Below are positions 45,895 through 54,908 of a DNA stretch of 63,840 bases, one piece after another. A model generated the notes under the pieces. It made no database searches and was not told the origin of the DNA. It saw only the letters and a program-made list of their open reading frames with translations. Each line of letters opens with the position of its first letter. Position 1 is the stretch's first letter. Position numbers and translations under genes: made by a program. This DNA is from Bacteroidia bacterium. GTDB taxonomy: Bacteria > Bacteroidota > Bacteroidia > UKL13-3. The stretch covers positions 1 to 63,840 of the forward strand of contig JAGVLJ010000006.1 in NCBI GenBank assembly GCA_020049855.1, read 5' to 3'.

Positions 45895-47331
45895 TTATTG
45901 TCCTTGTCCTAATGAGTAAGCTGCTTTTCCATCAAAGGCATAGAGGTTTTCTGTTTTTATTGTGTCAATATTTTCAGAAATCGAGTTGTCTAATAGTTTA
46001 ATTACGTCAGTTTGGGTTATACCTAAACCATCTTGAGGTTTAAATCTGCATCTCCAATGATCCGTACAAAAAGTTTCTTTAAACCCATCAGGCCAAACTT
46101 TAATTCCCCTGTTTGTAATCATAGAGAGTTTTATTCCATTACTTTCAATTCTTTGTACTTTCTCTGCCAATTCGATTGGATCAGATCCGCTCCAATGAAC
46201 AAAAATATCTACCCCAACCAGTTCTTTTCTCGCAGCTGGCTTACGTTCATATTTTGGTAAATTAAGTGCCGAGTTATTGGCATAAGAAACAGCCTTAAGT
46301 ACGGATGGCTTTTGACCAAGATTAGTGATTACGGCCTTGGCAAATTCCTTAGTACCCACCTTTTGTTGGCTGGTTCCTTCCTTAAAAATGTCGTAGGTAT
46401 GAATGCCATCTTCCAAGGTTTTTAACCAGGCATTTTGAACTTTTTCAGCAACCTCTGTTTGCCCAATATGGTTTAGCATCATTATAGCTCCCTGCAACAA
46501 ACCTGAAGGGTTGGCTACGTTTTGCCCTGCTCGTCTTGGGGCAGAACCGTGTATGGCTTCGAACATGGAACATTCCTCGCCTATATTAGCTGAGCCTGCT
46601 AAGCCAACCGAACCCGTTATTTGTGCTGCCACATCACTAAGAACATCCCCATATAAATTTGGCACGACTATAACATCAAATGCTTCGGGCGTATCAGCCA
46701 TTTTTGCCGCCCCAATATCTATAATCCAATGCTCGTTTTCTATTTCGGGGTATTCCTTAGCAATCTCATCAAATACTTGATGAAACAAGCCATCGGTTTG
46801 TTTCATTATATTATCCTTAGTGAAGCAGGTTACTTTTTTACGGTTTTGCTGCTTAGCGTATTCAAAAGCATAGCGAACTATTTTTTCGCAACCTGGTCTG
46901 CTGATTAGTTTTAAGCATTGTATTACTTCGTCTGTTTGTTGGTGTTCTATTCCTGCATATAAATCCTCTTCATTCTCTCTTACAATTACAATATCCATAA
47001 CCGGATGCTTGGTGCTCACAAAAGGATGTAAACTCATGCAGGGTCTAACATTTGAGTATAACCCCATAAATTTGCGCGTTGTAACATTTAAGCTTTTGTA
47101 TCCACCACCTTGAGGTGTGGTGATAGGAGCTTTTAAGAAAATTTTGTTTCGCCTGATTGTTTCCCATGATTCGGATGCGATGCCGGAAGTATTACCAGCG
47201 AGATAAACTTTTTCGCCAACTTCAATTTCGTCAATTTCGATTTTTGCACCTGCTGCTAAAATTATTTCTAATGTGGCCTCCATTATCTCAGGACCAATTC
47301 CGTCTCCTTTTGCTACTGTTATTTTTGTCAT
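45895..47331 (-). CDS. icd: NADP-type isocitrate dehydrogenase
   Basis: This 478-residue isocitrate/isopropylmalate dehydrogenase-family protein has the N-terminal KGDGIGPEIMEATLE, substrate-binding KAPITTPQGGGYKSLNVTTRK, VRENEEDLYAGIEH and NLYGDVLSDVAAQITGSVG. A C-terminal extension of about 140 residues makes it longer than E. coli Icd and matches the Thermus-type enzyme. It oxidises isocitrate to 2-oxoglutarate in the TCA cycle. A LysR gene is divergent across a 93-bp gap, suggesting that it regulates icd. Confidence 0.9.
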   Translation of the reverse strand: MTKITVAKGDGIGPEIMEATLEIILAAGAKIEIDEIEVGEKVYLAGNTSGIASESWETIRRNKIFLKAPITTPQGGGYKSLNVTTRKFMGLYSNVRPCMSLHPFVSTKHPVMDIVIVRENEEDLYAGIEHQQTDEVIQCLKLISRPGCEKIVRYAFEYAKQQNRKKVTCFTKDNIMKQTDGLFHQVFDEIAKEYPEIENEHWIIDIGAAKMADTPEAFDVIVVPNLYGDVLSDVAAQITGSVGLAGSANIGEECSMFEAIHGSAPRRAGQNVANPSGLLQGAIMMLNHIGQTEVAEKVQNAWLKTLEDGIHTYDIFKEGTSQQKVGTKEFAKAVITNLGQKPSVLKAVSYANNSALNLPKYERKPAARKELVGVDIFVHWSGSDPIELAEKVQRIESNGIKLSMITNRGIKVWPDGFKETFCTDHWRCRFKPQDGLGITQTDVIKLLDNSISENIDTIKTENLYAFDGKAAYSLGQGQ

Positions 47332-47424
47332 TTTACTTTGTTTTAAAGTTTAATGCTGCAAAATTGTGAGTTCTAATTAATAAGTTTTTATTTATCTTTA
47401 TAATGTAATATATAAATTTATTTT

Positions 47425-48348
47425 ATGAACTATACATTGAATCAATTGCAGATATTTTTGAAAATAGTACAAACACAAAGCGTTACAAAGGCTTCGGAAG
47501 AATTACACCTTACGCAACCAGCAGTTTCTATTCAGTTAAAAAACTTTCAGGACCAGTTTGATATTCCATTAACAGAAGTGGTTGGGCGAAAAATTTACAT
47601 CACAGATTTTGGATTGGAAATAGCAGCAGCGGCTGAAAACATAATCAATCAGGTTTATGCCATAAATTATAAGACCTTAGCTTACAAGGGTCAACTAACC
47701 GGGCGTTTAAAAGTTTCAGTAGTATCAACCGGAAAATATGTAATGCCTTACTTCTTAACCAATTTTATGCAACAACATCCCGGAATAGAATTAATGATGG
47801 ATGTTACTAACAAAAATAAAGTTGTTGAAAGTTTGGAAAATAACGAAGTTGATTTTGCGCTTGTTTCTATTTTACCCAATACATTAAACATTGAAGAACT
47901 CGATTTACTTCAAAATAAGTTGTACTTGGTAGGGAGTGCCAAAACAAAATTTAAAAAGGGTGCCAGCACAAAAGAAATATTTAAAGACTTACCTTTAATA
48001 TTCAGAGAAAAAGGCTCCGGCACAAGACAAACTATGGAAAGCTTTATTGAGCGTAACAACATATCTGTCTTAAAAAAGATGGAGTTAACATCAAATGAAG
48101 CGGTTAAGCAATCAATATTGGCTGGTTTGGGATATTCTATTATGCCGTTAATTGGAATTAAAAATGAATTACACAATAATGAATTGCAAATTATATCAAT
48201 CAAAGGTCTTCCAATTAAAACAACATGGAGTTTAATATGGTTAAAAGGGAAAAAACACTCCCCGGTTTCTAAGTCCTTTTTGGATTTTTTAAAGAAAAAA
48301 AAATCAGAAATTGTACACGATAAATTTAGCTGGTATGAGCAGTATTAG
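47425..48348 (+). CDS. LysR-family transcriptional regulator
   Basis: This 307-residue LysR protein has an N-terminal winged helix (LNQLQIFLKIVQTQSVTKASEELHLTQPAVSIQLKNFQ) and a periplasmic-binding-like effector domain resembling the CbbR/CysB group. It is divergent from icd and shares its upstream region. Dedicated control of isocitrate dehydrogenase by a citrate-cycle effector is inferred from arrangement alone. Confidence 0.88.
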   Translation: MNYTLNQLQIFLKIVQTQSVTKASEELHLTQPAVSIQLKNFQDQFDIPLTEVVGRKIYITDFGLEIAAAAENIINQVYAINYKTLAYKGQLTGRLKVSVVSTGKYVMPYFLTNFMQQHPGIELMMDVTNKNKVVESLENNEVDFALVSILPNTLNIEELDLLQNKLYLVGSAKTKFKKGASTKEIFKDLPLIFREKGSGTRQTMESFIERNNISVLKKMELTSNEAVKQSILAGLGYSIMPLIGIKNELHNNELQIISIKGLPIKTTWSLIWLKGKKHSPVSKSFLDFLKKKKSEIVHDKFSWYEQY

Positions 48349-48650
48349 GTTTTGGGACTCTTTTGGGTGCTACATTAGTATGGCTGTTGGCAGGATAAAT
48401 ATCCTGCATTAAGATATTGCTTTGTTGAATACTTCATGGAAAAAGGGATGATTTTCATCCTCCCTGACCGGAGAACCTGTAACTTCAACTTTGCTTCACA
48501 AAGACTGCAGTCAAAAGTTTTTGATCTTATTTACTGCTTCTTTTCTTAAATTTCCATTTTCATCAAACAATTTGCAAATACCCCTAAAATTACGTCTGTT
48601 CTTATTGAATGATTTTAAATTAAATTTGATACATATAAAGAACTAAAGCT

Positions 48651-49348
48651 ATGTCTCAAAAAATTATGACACCTGCGGAATTTGTGGGGAGCATGAACAA
48701 TTATCCTATGAACATTTCCTTCCTAAGAAAAGTTTTAATGACAAGTCTATTTTCATTCATAATCACAGAAATATGATAGATGAGTCGAACCCATTCTATG
48801 GTAAGGCTCGGAGAAGTGCCAGAGGTTTTGGGGATTATACCTTATGCATCAAATGTAACAGTGATACGGGAGGATGGTATGCGAAATCATATATTGACTG
48901 GGCGCATCTTGGAATGTCCATCTTGGAAAATTCCAGCTTCAACCCCAAACAAATATACCAATTCACTATAAAACCACTCAACGTACTAAAACAGGTTTTA
49001 ACCATGTTTATGTCTGCGGATAAAATAGGGGAGCTGAGAAAGGATTAAGAATTGGTAAAATTTTTATTAAATCCCAAAGAGCAGAGCTTACTCAATAAAT
49101 TTAATGTTTATGCCTATTTCACTAATTCTAAGAAAAAAAGGTTCTTTGGTTATTCTCATATTGCGGACTTTACTGAGGGATATACCCTTTACAAATGGGC
49201 GGAAATATCTTTTAAGCCCTTTGGCTATTTACTTACCTTGGAAAGCCCACCCGCACACAAAGAAATGATGAATAAAACGCACTTTAAAAATTATTGCTAT
49301 GACCATACTACAGAAGTCAGATTAGGGATTTATTGGTATCTTCGTTAA
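48651..49348 (+). pseudogene. Broken HNH-like gene (A-tract frameshift plus stop)
   Basis: The frame begins with ATG at 48651 but runs into a stop after 41 codons. Adding one A to the six-A run at 48658-48663 restores the sequence MSQKNYDTCGICGEHEQ, continuing into SYEHFLPKKSFND. That segment has the CxxC...EH...P look of HNH-type proteins. The frame continues with LCIKCNSDTGGWYAKSYIDW, meets an in-frame TAA at 49046-49048, and then reads coherently to 49348. One frameshift and one nonsense change disrupt a protein of about 230 residues. A sequencing error in the A-run is possible for the first change. Confidence 0.6.
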
Positions 49349-49500
49349 TTAGTATGCCATCATCGGGATAGGTGCGATCATTTATCTATCCTTTTGTTTA
49401 TTCTCTAATTTCATGAATTGATTCAAAAAAATGTTTACCTCAGATAAAAAAACGACCAGTGCCGAACCTCTTAAATAAATTGGATATTCCTATTGCTCAC

Positions 49501-49567
49501 CCGCCAGCAGCAGGATTTGGCGGATAAAAAATCGGCATACCGGGATTAAATCCCGGTATGCCGATTT
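49501..49567 (-). terminator. Terminator of tRNA-Met
   Basis: A perfect 17-bp hairpin (49529-49545 with 49551-49567, loop of 5) abuts the encoded CCA end of the tRNA and is followed by a T-run on the minus strand. A second small hairpin CCGCCA/TGGCGG (49501-49506 and 49518-49523) follows. Confidence 0.88.
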
Positions 49568-49643
49568 GGTAGCGGGAAGCAGGATCGAACTGCCGACCTC
49601 AGGGTTATGAATCCTGCGCTCTAACCATCTGAGCTACCCCGCC
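49567..49643 (-). tRNA. tRNA-Met (anticodon CAT)
   Basis: The cloverleaf has acceptor stem GGCGGGG/TCCCGCT (two G-U pairs), anticodon loop TTCATAA, T loop TTCGATC, discriminator A and encoded CCA. Position 1-72 is paired and the anticodon stem lacks the three G-C pairs of initiators, so this is an elongator-type CAT tRNA. A lysidine-modified Ile tRNA is less likely but not excluded. Positions 31-39 form an A-C mismatch. Confidence 0.92.
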
Positions 49644-49702
49644 ATTTATAGGGGGTGCAAATATATAAATTTTTAGTTTTGTGAAAAGCCTAAGTTTCAT
49701 AA

Positions 49703-50809
49703 TCACCGGAATCCATAGAATTTCATCATCTTATAAAACAATTCGGTGTTTTCATAAATACCTGCAAACTGTTCAGATCCTGGGCCGAAGGCAAAAACTG
49801 GAACCATAATACCTGTGTGAGCCTTTGACGAAAACTTAGCCGATACCTTTTTTTGCCGATACGAAGTTCCCTCATTCAGAGACAACCCTCCCGTTTCGTG
49901 ATCGGCTGTTACAATTACCAACGTATTACCATCGTTGGCTGCATAATCAAGCACTGCGCCTATTGTGCGGTTAAAATCAAGCATTTCGGCAGTAATGTAT
50001 TCAATATTATTCTCATGCCCCCCCCAATCAATTTGCGAGCCTTCCACCATTAAAAAAAAACCATTAAGATTATTGCTCATGAGTTGTATAGCCTGTAAAG
50101 TGGCATTACGCAGGTAAGAGGTATCGCGTCCCAGATATACGGCTTTAGGATCTTTATCAGCTATAAATCCGGCCAGTTTTCCATTCTTCACGGCAGCCAC
50201 CGAAGCCGTATCGGTTTTTACCTGGTATCCTTTAGCCGAGAGTTCCGTAAGTAAATTTCGACCGTCTGCTCTTTTATCGAAGAAAATTTTACCGCCTCCT
50301 ATAAAAACATCAATATCCGTTTTCAGAAAATCGAGGGCAATCTGTTCATCCATGCTACGCGATGCCTGATGAGCAATAAACGATGCCGGAGTGGCATGAG
50401 TTATAGGGCAGGTAACAACCATGCCCGTTGCGTATTTGTTTTCTTCGGCATATTCTAAAATGGTTTTTAAAGGCAATGAATCTACGCCTACGCCTATAGC
50501 TTTGTTATAAGTTTTTTTACCCGTAGAAATAGCGGTGGCTCCCGCAGCACTATCGGTTATATAATCATCGGCCGAACTGGTGCGGCTTAGCCCTATAACC
50601 TTAAATCGTTGAAAATGCGAATATCCACCATTAGCTACAGTTCCGGCACATATCTGTGCCAGCCCCATGCCATCACCTATCATCAGTATTATTTTTCGGG
50701 GCTTTTTTTCTTCGCTCTTTTTCTTTTTTGCGTGAAGTGTAAAAGCGGTAAGAAAAATTACTGTAAACAAGGTAAAAAGAACCCGTGAATGAGAGCCTAA
50801 TTGTTTCAT
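49703..50809 (-). CDS. Alkaline phosphatase
   Basis: This 368-residue exported PhoA-family enzyme has a signal peptide ending near LHAKKK. Metal and active-site motifs are LMIGDGMG, the nucleophile serine in DSAAGATAISTGKKT, DWGGHEN and TADHETGG. It hydrolyses phosphate monoesters in the periplasm. The start overlaps the stop of dprA by 4 bp. A secreted phosphatase in one transcript with a DNA-uptake protein has no clear functional logic. Confidence 0.9.
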   Translation of the reverse strand: MKQLGSHSRVLFTLFTVIFLTAFTLHAKKKKSEEKKPRKIILMIGDGMGLAQICAGTVANGGYSHFQRFKVIGLSRTSSADDYITDSAAGATAISTGKKTYNKAIGVGVDSLPLKTILEYAEENKYATGMVVTCPITHATPASFIAHQASRSMDEQIALDFLKTDIDVFIGGGKIFFDKRADGRNLLTELSAKGYQVKTDTASVAAVKNGKLAGFIADKDPKAVYLGRDTSYLRNATLQAIQLMSNNLNGFFLMVEGSQIDWGGHENNIEYITAEMLDFNRTIGAVLDYAANDGNTLVIVTADHETGGLSLNEGTSYRQKKVSAKFSSKAHTGIMVPVFAFGPGSEQFAGIYENTELFYKMMKFYGFR

Positions 50810-51915
50810 GCGTTACTGAGTTGATAATATTTGCCCGGCAAAGAACGGATGATTCCTTTAAATTCCATATCTAATAATATGAGTGCCATATTTCCCTGCT
50901 CTGCTTTTAGTTTTAAACAAATATCATCAATACCCAGTTTGCCGGTATTCGAAAATAAATTGACAATGGATTGCTCTTCAATGGTGAGATTTAGGGGTAA
51001 TGCTTTTTTACGGTTAATTTTTCCTTTAGTGACTTGCTGCTCCCATCCCATTTGAAAGAGAAAATCTGCGGCATTTTCAATTAGAGCTGCCTTATTTTTT
51101 TTGATAAGCAAATTACATCCACCCGAAAGTTCATCGGTAGTTCTGCCCGGAACGGCAAATACATCCCGGTTGTATCCATTGGCCAAATCAGCGGTAATCA
51201 TTGCCCCCCCCCGCTGTGCAGTTTCAATAACAAGAGTTGCATCACACATAGCTGCTACAATGCGGTTGCGCTTGGGAAAGTTTTCCTTATCGGCATCCTG
51301 ACCCATTAAAAACTCGGTGAGCAACCCTCCGTTTTCTTTCATTCTTTTGGCTGTGGCCTGATGGGATGACGGATACAGGGTATGAAGACCGTGGGCTAAT
51401 ACTCCCACGGTAGGTAATTGATTTTGTACCGCTGCCCTGTGGGCAAAAATATCAATTCCGTATGCCATGCCACTTACTACTAAACAACCGGACGAAGCAA
51501 GATCGGCCACAAAACGCTCGGTAAATGCTTTACCATACTCCGAAGCTTTACGGGTACCTACTATGGCGAGTGTTTTTGGTGCATTGAGGTTGGCGTTTCC
51601 AAGGTAATAGATTACTACGGGTGCGTCTTCAGCCTCTTTAAGCCTGAATGGATACTCGGGATGGGTGTAGGGAAGTGCTTTTATCGAATGCCTTTTAATA
51701 AATTCAACTTCTTGTTCGGCTCGTTCAAAATTGGTGAAGGAAGCGATGGCGGAAGCAGTAATTTCTCCAATACCCGGAACGCGCATAAGCCTTGTTTTAC
51801 TCTTTTTAAAAACCTCTTCAGGGCTTCCGCAATAACTGATTAAAGTTTTGGCATTAACCGACCCAACTCCGGGTACCTGTGTAAGCGCAATCCAATGCAA
51901 CAAATCGTGATTCAT
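50806..51915 (-). CDS. dprA: DNA processing protein DprA
   Basis: This protein of about 369 residues has an N-terminal helix-hairpin-helix region (LTQVPGVGSVNAKTLI), the Rossmann-like DprA core (LAIVGTRKASEYGKAF, VSGMAYGIDIFAHRAA, RNRIVAAMCDATLVIE, TADLANGYNRDVFAVPG) and a C-terminal winged helix (LNLTIEEQSIVNLFSNTG). DprA loads RecA on incoming single-stranded DNA in natural transformation. The ATG at 51915 is preferred to an upstream TTG. Confidence 0.95.
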   Translation of the reverse strand: MNHDLLHWIALTQVPGVGSVNAKTLISYCGSPEEVFKKSKTRLMRVPGIGEITASAIASFTNFERAEQEVEFIKRHSIKALPYTHPEYPFRLKEAEDAPVVIYYLGNANLNAPKTLAIVGTRKASEYGKAFTERFVADLASSGCLVVSGMAYGIDIFAHRAAVQNQLPTVGVLAHGLHTLYPSSHQATAKRMKENGGLLTEFLMGQDADKENFPKRNRIVAAMCDATLVIETAQRGGAMITADLANGYNRDVFAVPGRTTDELSGGCNLLIKKNKAALIENAADFLFQMGWEQQVTKGKINRKKALPLNLTIEEQSIVNLFSNTGKLGIDDICLKLKAEQGNMALILLDMEFKGIIRSLPGKYYQLSNA

Positions 51916-52012
51916 TGAATGCAAGATTCTGAAAGGGTGCGTAAAATCAAAAGAAAAGGATTGATTTTTTTAAACATTTTATTAAATTCGTTTATTGTAA
52001 AACATAAAAGTC

Positions 52013-52138
52013 ATGAAAAAACTACTTTAAATTTCGTTGCTGCTGGTATGTAATTTTTTAATCAAAGCTCAAATTACCTCAGCATTAAGAATGGGGCTAA
52101 AGGTGAATACCTTGAGGCTTGCTTCCGATTACATTTAG
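52013..52138 (+). pseudogene. Remnant of an exported-protein gene
   Basis: ATG at 52013 begins a typical signal peptide that is interrupted by TAA at codon 6 (52028-52030). The frame then reads a hydrophobic core and cleavage-like end (LLLVCNFLIKAQ) plus about 20 residues to a second stop at 52136-52138. It looks like the surviving 5' end of a deleted gene. The surrounding sequence (51925-52255) shows nothing else I recognise. Confidence 0.45.
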
Positions 52139-52255
52139 AATAATACAGCTACTAAAAACTACCGTATTAGGCATCAAATAAAATAACTGAGGCCGTTTTT
52201 TAAAAGGATTTCTACTGAAATTATAATTTATCGTTTTGGTTGCTGCATTTTCGGC

Positions 52256-52951
52256 TTACTTTCGGTGACAATTTTTCACATGTTTATGATCAGAACTGAG
52301 CTTAGGACTCAAATATGGTATCCCCAAATTCATTCCTCTCAGAATAAAAATGCACCCGATAAGAATGGCGAATACAGGTGTGAGTTTGCGAAAAATGCCT
52401 CGTGTTTTTACAGATACAAATTGCCCAAAAATTGAAACCCCAAACATGAGCGGAAAAGTTCCTAAACCAAAAAAGAACATAAACAAAGAACCCTGCAAGG
52501 CACTTTGAGTTGCTACCGAACCGATAAGCCCTACATAGACAAAGCCGCAGGGTAAAAGGCCGTTTAACAGGCCAATTAAAAAAAGGGCTCGCATACTTCG
52601 TAGTTGAAACAATTTCTGAATAACATTTCCCCTTAGCAACGAAAATGGATTACCTATTTTTTTCTCGAGCCATGCCGTACTGAAAATACCTGTTAAAACA
52701 ATAAGCCCCCCGGCTGTTATGCTTACCCCTTGCTGAATACCGGCCAGTTTCAATCCCCAGCCAAAGCTTCCCAATAAAAATCCAAGAAGACTATACGTAA
52801 ACAAGCGCCCGAAGTTATAGAGTACACGGCCAAAAATTTTCTCCCCGTTTGTATGCCCTACCACAGGCAAAGCCATAGCAATGGGGCCACACATTCCCAT
52901 ACAATGCATACTCCCCAAAAGTCCGGTTAAAAAAGCGATCTGAACAAACAT
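52256..52951 (-). CDS. Sulfite exporter TauE/SafE-family membrane protein of the cco cluster
   Basis: This 231-residue membrane protein has about six transmembrane helices. It opens with the motif FLTGLLGSMHCMGMCGPIAMALP, whose cysteines and histidine can bind metal, and has GLLNGLLPCGFVYVGLIGS. Such proteins regularly follow ccoG/ccoH in Bacteroidota and are suspected copper or cytochrome-oxidase assembly factors. It starts 3 bp after fixH and ends the operon. Confidence 0.85.
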   Translation of the reverse strand: MFVQIAFLTGLLGSMHCMGMCGPIAMALPVVGHTNGEKIFGRVLYNFGRLFTYSLLGFLLGSFGWGLKLAGIQQGVSITAGGLIVLTGIFSTAWLEKKIGNPFSLLRGNVIQKLFQLRSMRALFLIGLLNGLLPCGFVYVGLIGSVATQSALQGSLFMFFFGLGTFPLMFGVSIFGQFVSVKTRGIFRKLTPVFAILIGCIFILRGMNLGIPYLSPKLSSDHKHVKNCHRK

Positions 52952-52954
52952 GAT

Positions 52955-53410
52955 TTATTGTACATAAAACTCTTTACTGAACGCCACTGGTTTTCCGGCT
53001 AAACTCCATTCACAGGTAACTTTCCACAAACCGATTTGCATGGAAGCAACGGATACCACTATGTTGCCGGAAGTATCCGTCATCAGTTCATTTTTAAAAT
53101 CTTGTTTTGAATCCGATGCCCGGTAAAAGGTAAGTTTTGCCCCTAGGTTGTTTGCTCCGTTCAGGTGTACAAGCACCTGCTGTTTCCCTGCCACATATTG
53201 AAAAGTAAAATCACGGTTTTCTCTGGCAGAAAACTTATCGAGTTCCGTCTGGTAATTAATTCCCTTCTCATAATAATCGTCAGCCACCAGTTCTACTGAC
53301 TGACGCGAAATATAATAGACCATGCCAAGTATGAAAAGCATGAAGCTTACTGCGAAAAAAACCAATTTATGCCCCCAGTGAATTTTCATAAAGCGTATAA
53401 ATAAAAACAA
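52955..53410 (-). CDS. ccoH: FixH/CcoH-like oxidase assembly protein
   Basis: This 151-residue protein has an N-terminal membrane anchor (residues 10-32) and a periplasmic beta domain (YYEKGINYQTELDKFSARENRDFTF, LWKVTCEWSLAGKP). The YYxxGxxYQxxLDK motif is typical of FixH-type proteins, which assist cbb3 oxidase assembly and copper delivery. It lies between ccoG and the safE-like gene. Confidence 0.86.
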   Translation of the reverse strand: MFLFIRFMKIHWGHKLVFFAVSFMLFILGMVYYISRQSVELVADDYYEKGINYQTELDKFSARENRDFTFQYVAGKQQVLVHLNGANNLGAKLTFYRASDSKQDFKNELMTDTSGNIVVSVASMQIGLWKVTCEWSLAGKPVAFSKEFYVQ

Positions 53411-53419
53411 TAATAACTG

Positions 53420-54847
53420 CTAATTTAATACAGGTCCTACAAAATTAGTCTTAATTTCATCCATAAGCACGCCATTGCTGTAAACCTTTATGGTAGCAGG
53501 TGTGTTATTTTCCTGAATATATTTTTTATCAAGGATAAGAAAAAAAGAGCCTTTGATAATATCATCCTCTTTAAGTTGCAGTACACTTTTCTCCCTATCA
53601 ACCATCTTTAAGGTAATATGTTCGGGCGAGACAACTTTTATTTCTACCTGCTGTTCGGCAAAAGTTTTATTGACTACTTCAAAATTATACATATTACTTA
53701 CATCATGACCTGTTTGGTTTTGAAACAGCATACCGGGAGTACGTAATACTACGGCTTCTACCTCGTTGCGGGTTAAAAGGAGATAACTTAATACACAAAT
53801 TAAACAGGTAAGTACGCCCATATACGCTGCACTCCTGAATGTAATTCGCTTAACACTTCCTTTTGCTATTTCTTCCTGCGAAGCATACCTGATTAATCCA
53901 TGTGGTTTATGCATGCGTTCCATCACGTCATTACATTCATCAATACATGCCGTACAATTTACACATTCCAGCTGTGTTCCGTTTCTTATATCAATACCTG
54001 TTGGGCACACATGCACGCAGCGATGGCAATCCACGCAATCCCCCAAATTTTCCGACTCATTACGTTTGTGCTGCCCCCTGGGTTCTCCTCTAATAAAATC
54101 GTAGGCCACAACAATAGAATTTTTGTCGAGCATAAGTCCCTGAAGTCTTCCATAAGGGCAAACCACTATGCACACCAGTTCGCGCATTTTTGAAAACACA
54201 ATGTAGAATACAATGGAGAAAATACATAAGGCAATAAACTGCCCTAAATGTTGAGAGGGCCCATCGGTAATTAGTTTTTCAATTTCATCAATACCTATTA
54301 AATAAGATAGAAATGTATTGGCAATAAAAAACGAAAGCAGGAAAAACACAATATTTTTGGTGCCGCGCTTTAGTAGTTTTTCTCCATTCCACCGCATTTG
54401 GGTAATACGCTTCTGATCCTTTGCATCACCTTCAAAAAAATATTCTATTTTTCGAAAAAGCATCTCCATAAAAATAGTTTGGGGGCAGGCCCACCCGCAC
54501 CACATTCGGCCAAAAACCACCGTAAATACAATGATAAATACTACGAAGGTGAGCATTAAAAGGGCAAACAGGGGCAAATCCTGAGACCAGAACGGAATAC
54601 CAAAAATGATAAACTTACGCTCCAGAATATTTAGCAACAAAACAGGATGCCCATTAATTTTCATGAAAGGCCCAGAGAACATTAATGCCATTAAGGCAAT
54701 ACTAAACCATGTGCGTCCGGTGTATAATCTCCCACTCGGTTTTTTTGGAAAAATCCAGTTACGGTTACCTGTTCGTTCATCAACTACTCCAATTGCATCT
54801 CTGAAATGGTTAGGTGCCTGGCTGTCCTGCTGAACGTTCTTGGTCAT
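53420..54847 (-). CDS. ccoG: Cytochrome c oxidase accessory protein CcoG
   Basis: This 475-residue polyferredoxin has four or five transmembrane helices and a conserved GRMWCGWACPQTIFMEMLFRK motif. Two 4Fe-4S clusters lie in CHRCVHVCPTGIDIRNG and CVNCTACIDECNDVM, followed by a C-terminal periplasmic Ig-like domain. CcoG reduces copper for insertion into cbb3 oxidase. It is separated from ccoP by a terminator, so it may depend on read-through or its own promoter. Confidence 0.94.
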   Translation of the reverse strand: MTKNVQQDSQAPNHFRDAIGVVDERTGNRNWIFPKKPSGRLYTGRTWFSIALMALMFSGPFMKINGHPVLLLNILERKFIIFGIPFWSQDLPLFALLMLTFVVFIIVFTVVFGRMWCGWACPQTIFMEMLFRKIEYFFEGDAKDQKRITQMRWNGEKLLKRGTKNIVFFLLSFFIANTFLSYLIGIDEIEKLITDGPSQHLGQFIALCIFSIVFYIVFSKMRELVCIVVCPYGRLQGLMLDKNSIVVAYDFIRGEPRGQHKRNESENLGDCVDCHRCVHVCPTGIDIRNGTQLECVNCTACIDECNDVMERMHKPHGLIRYASQEEIAKGSVKRITFRSAAYMGVLTCLICVLSYLLLTRNEVEAVVLRTPGMLFQNQTGHDVSNMYNFEVVNKTFAEQQVEIKVVSPEHITLKMVDREKSVLQLKEDDIIKGSFFLILDKKYIQENNTPATIKVYSNGVLMDEIKTNFVGPVLN

Positions 54848-54871
54848 ACTATGCTAAATGTTACAGTTGTA

Positions 54872-54901
54872 TAAAAAAACAAACCCCTTCATAAGAAGGG
54901 G
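54872..54901 (-). terminator. Terminator after ccoP
   Basis: On the minus strand CCCCTTC-TTAT-GAAGGGG (54901-54884) is followed by TTTGTTTTTTT, a standard intrinsic terminator 7 nt past the ccoP stop. It separates the structural oxidase genes from ccoG-fixH-safE and may lower expression of the assembly genes. Confidence 0.85.
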
Positions 54902-54908
54902 TCGGTTA

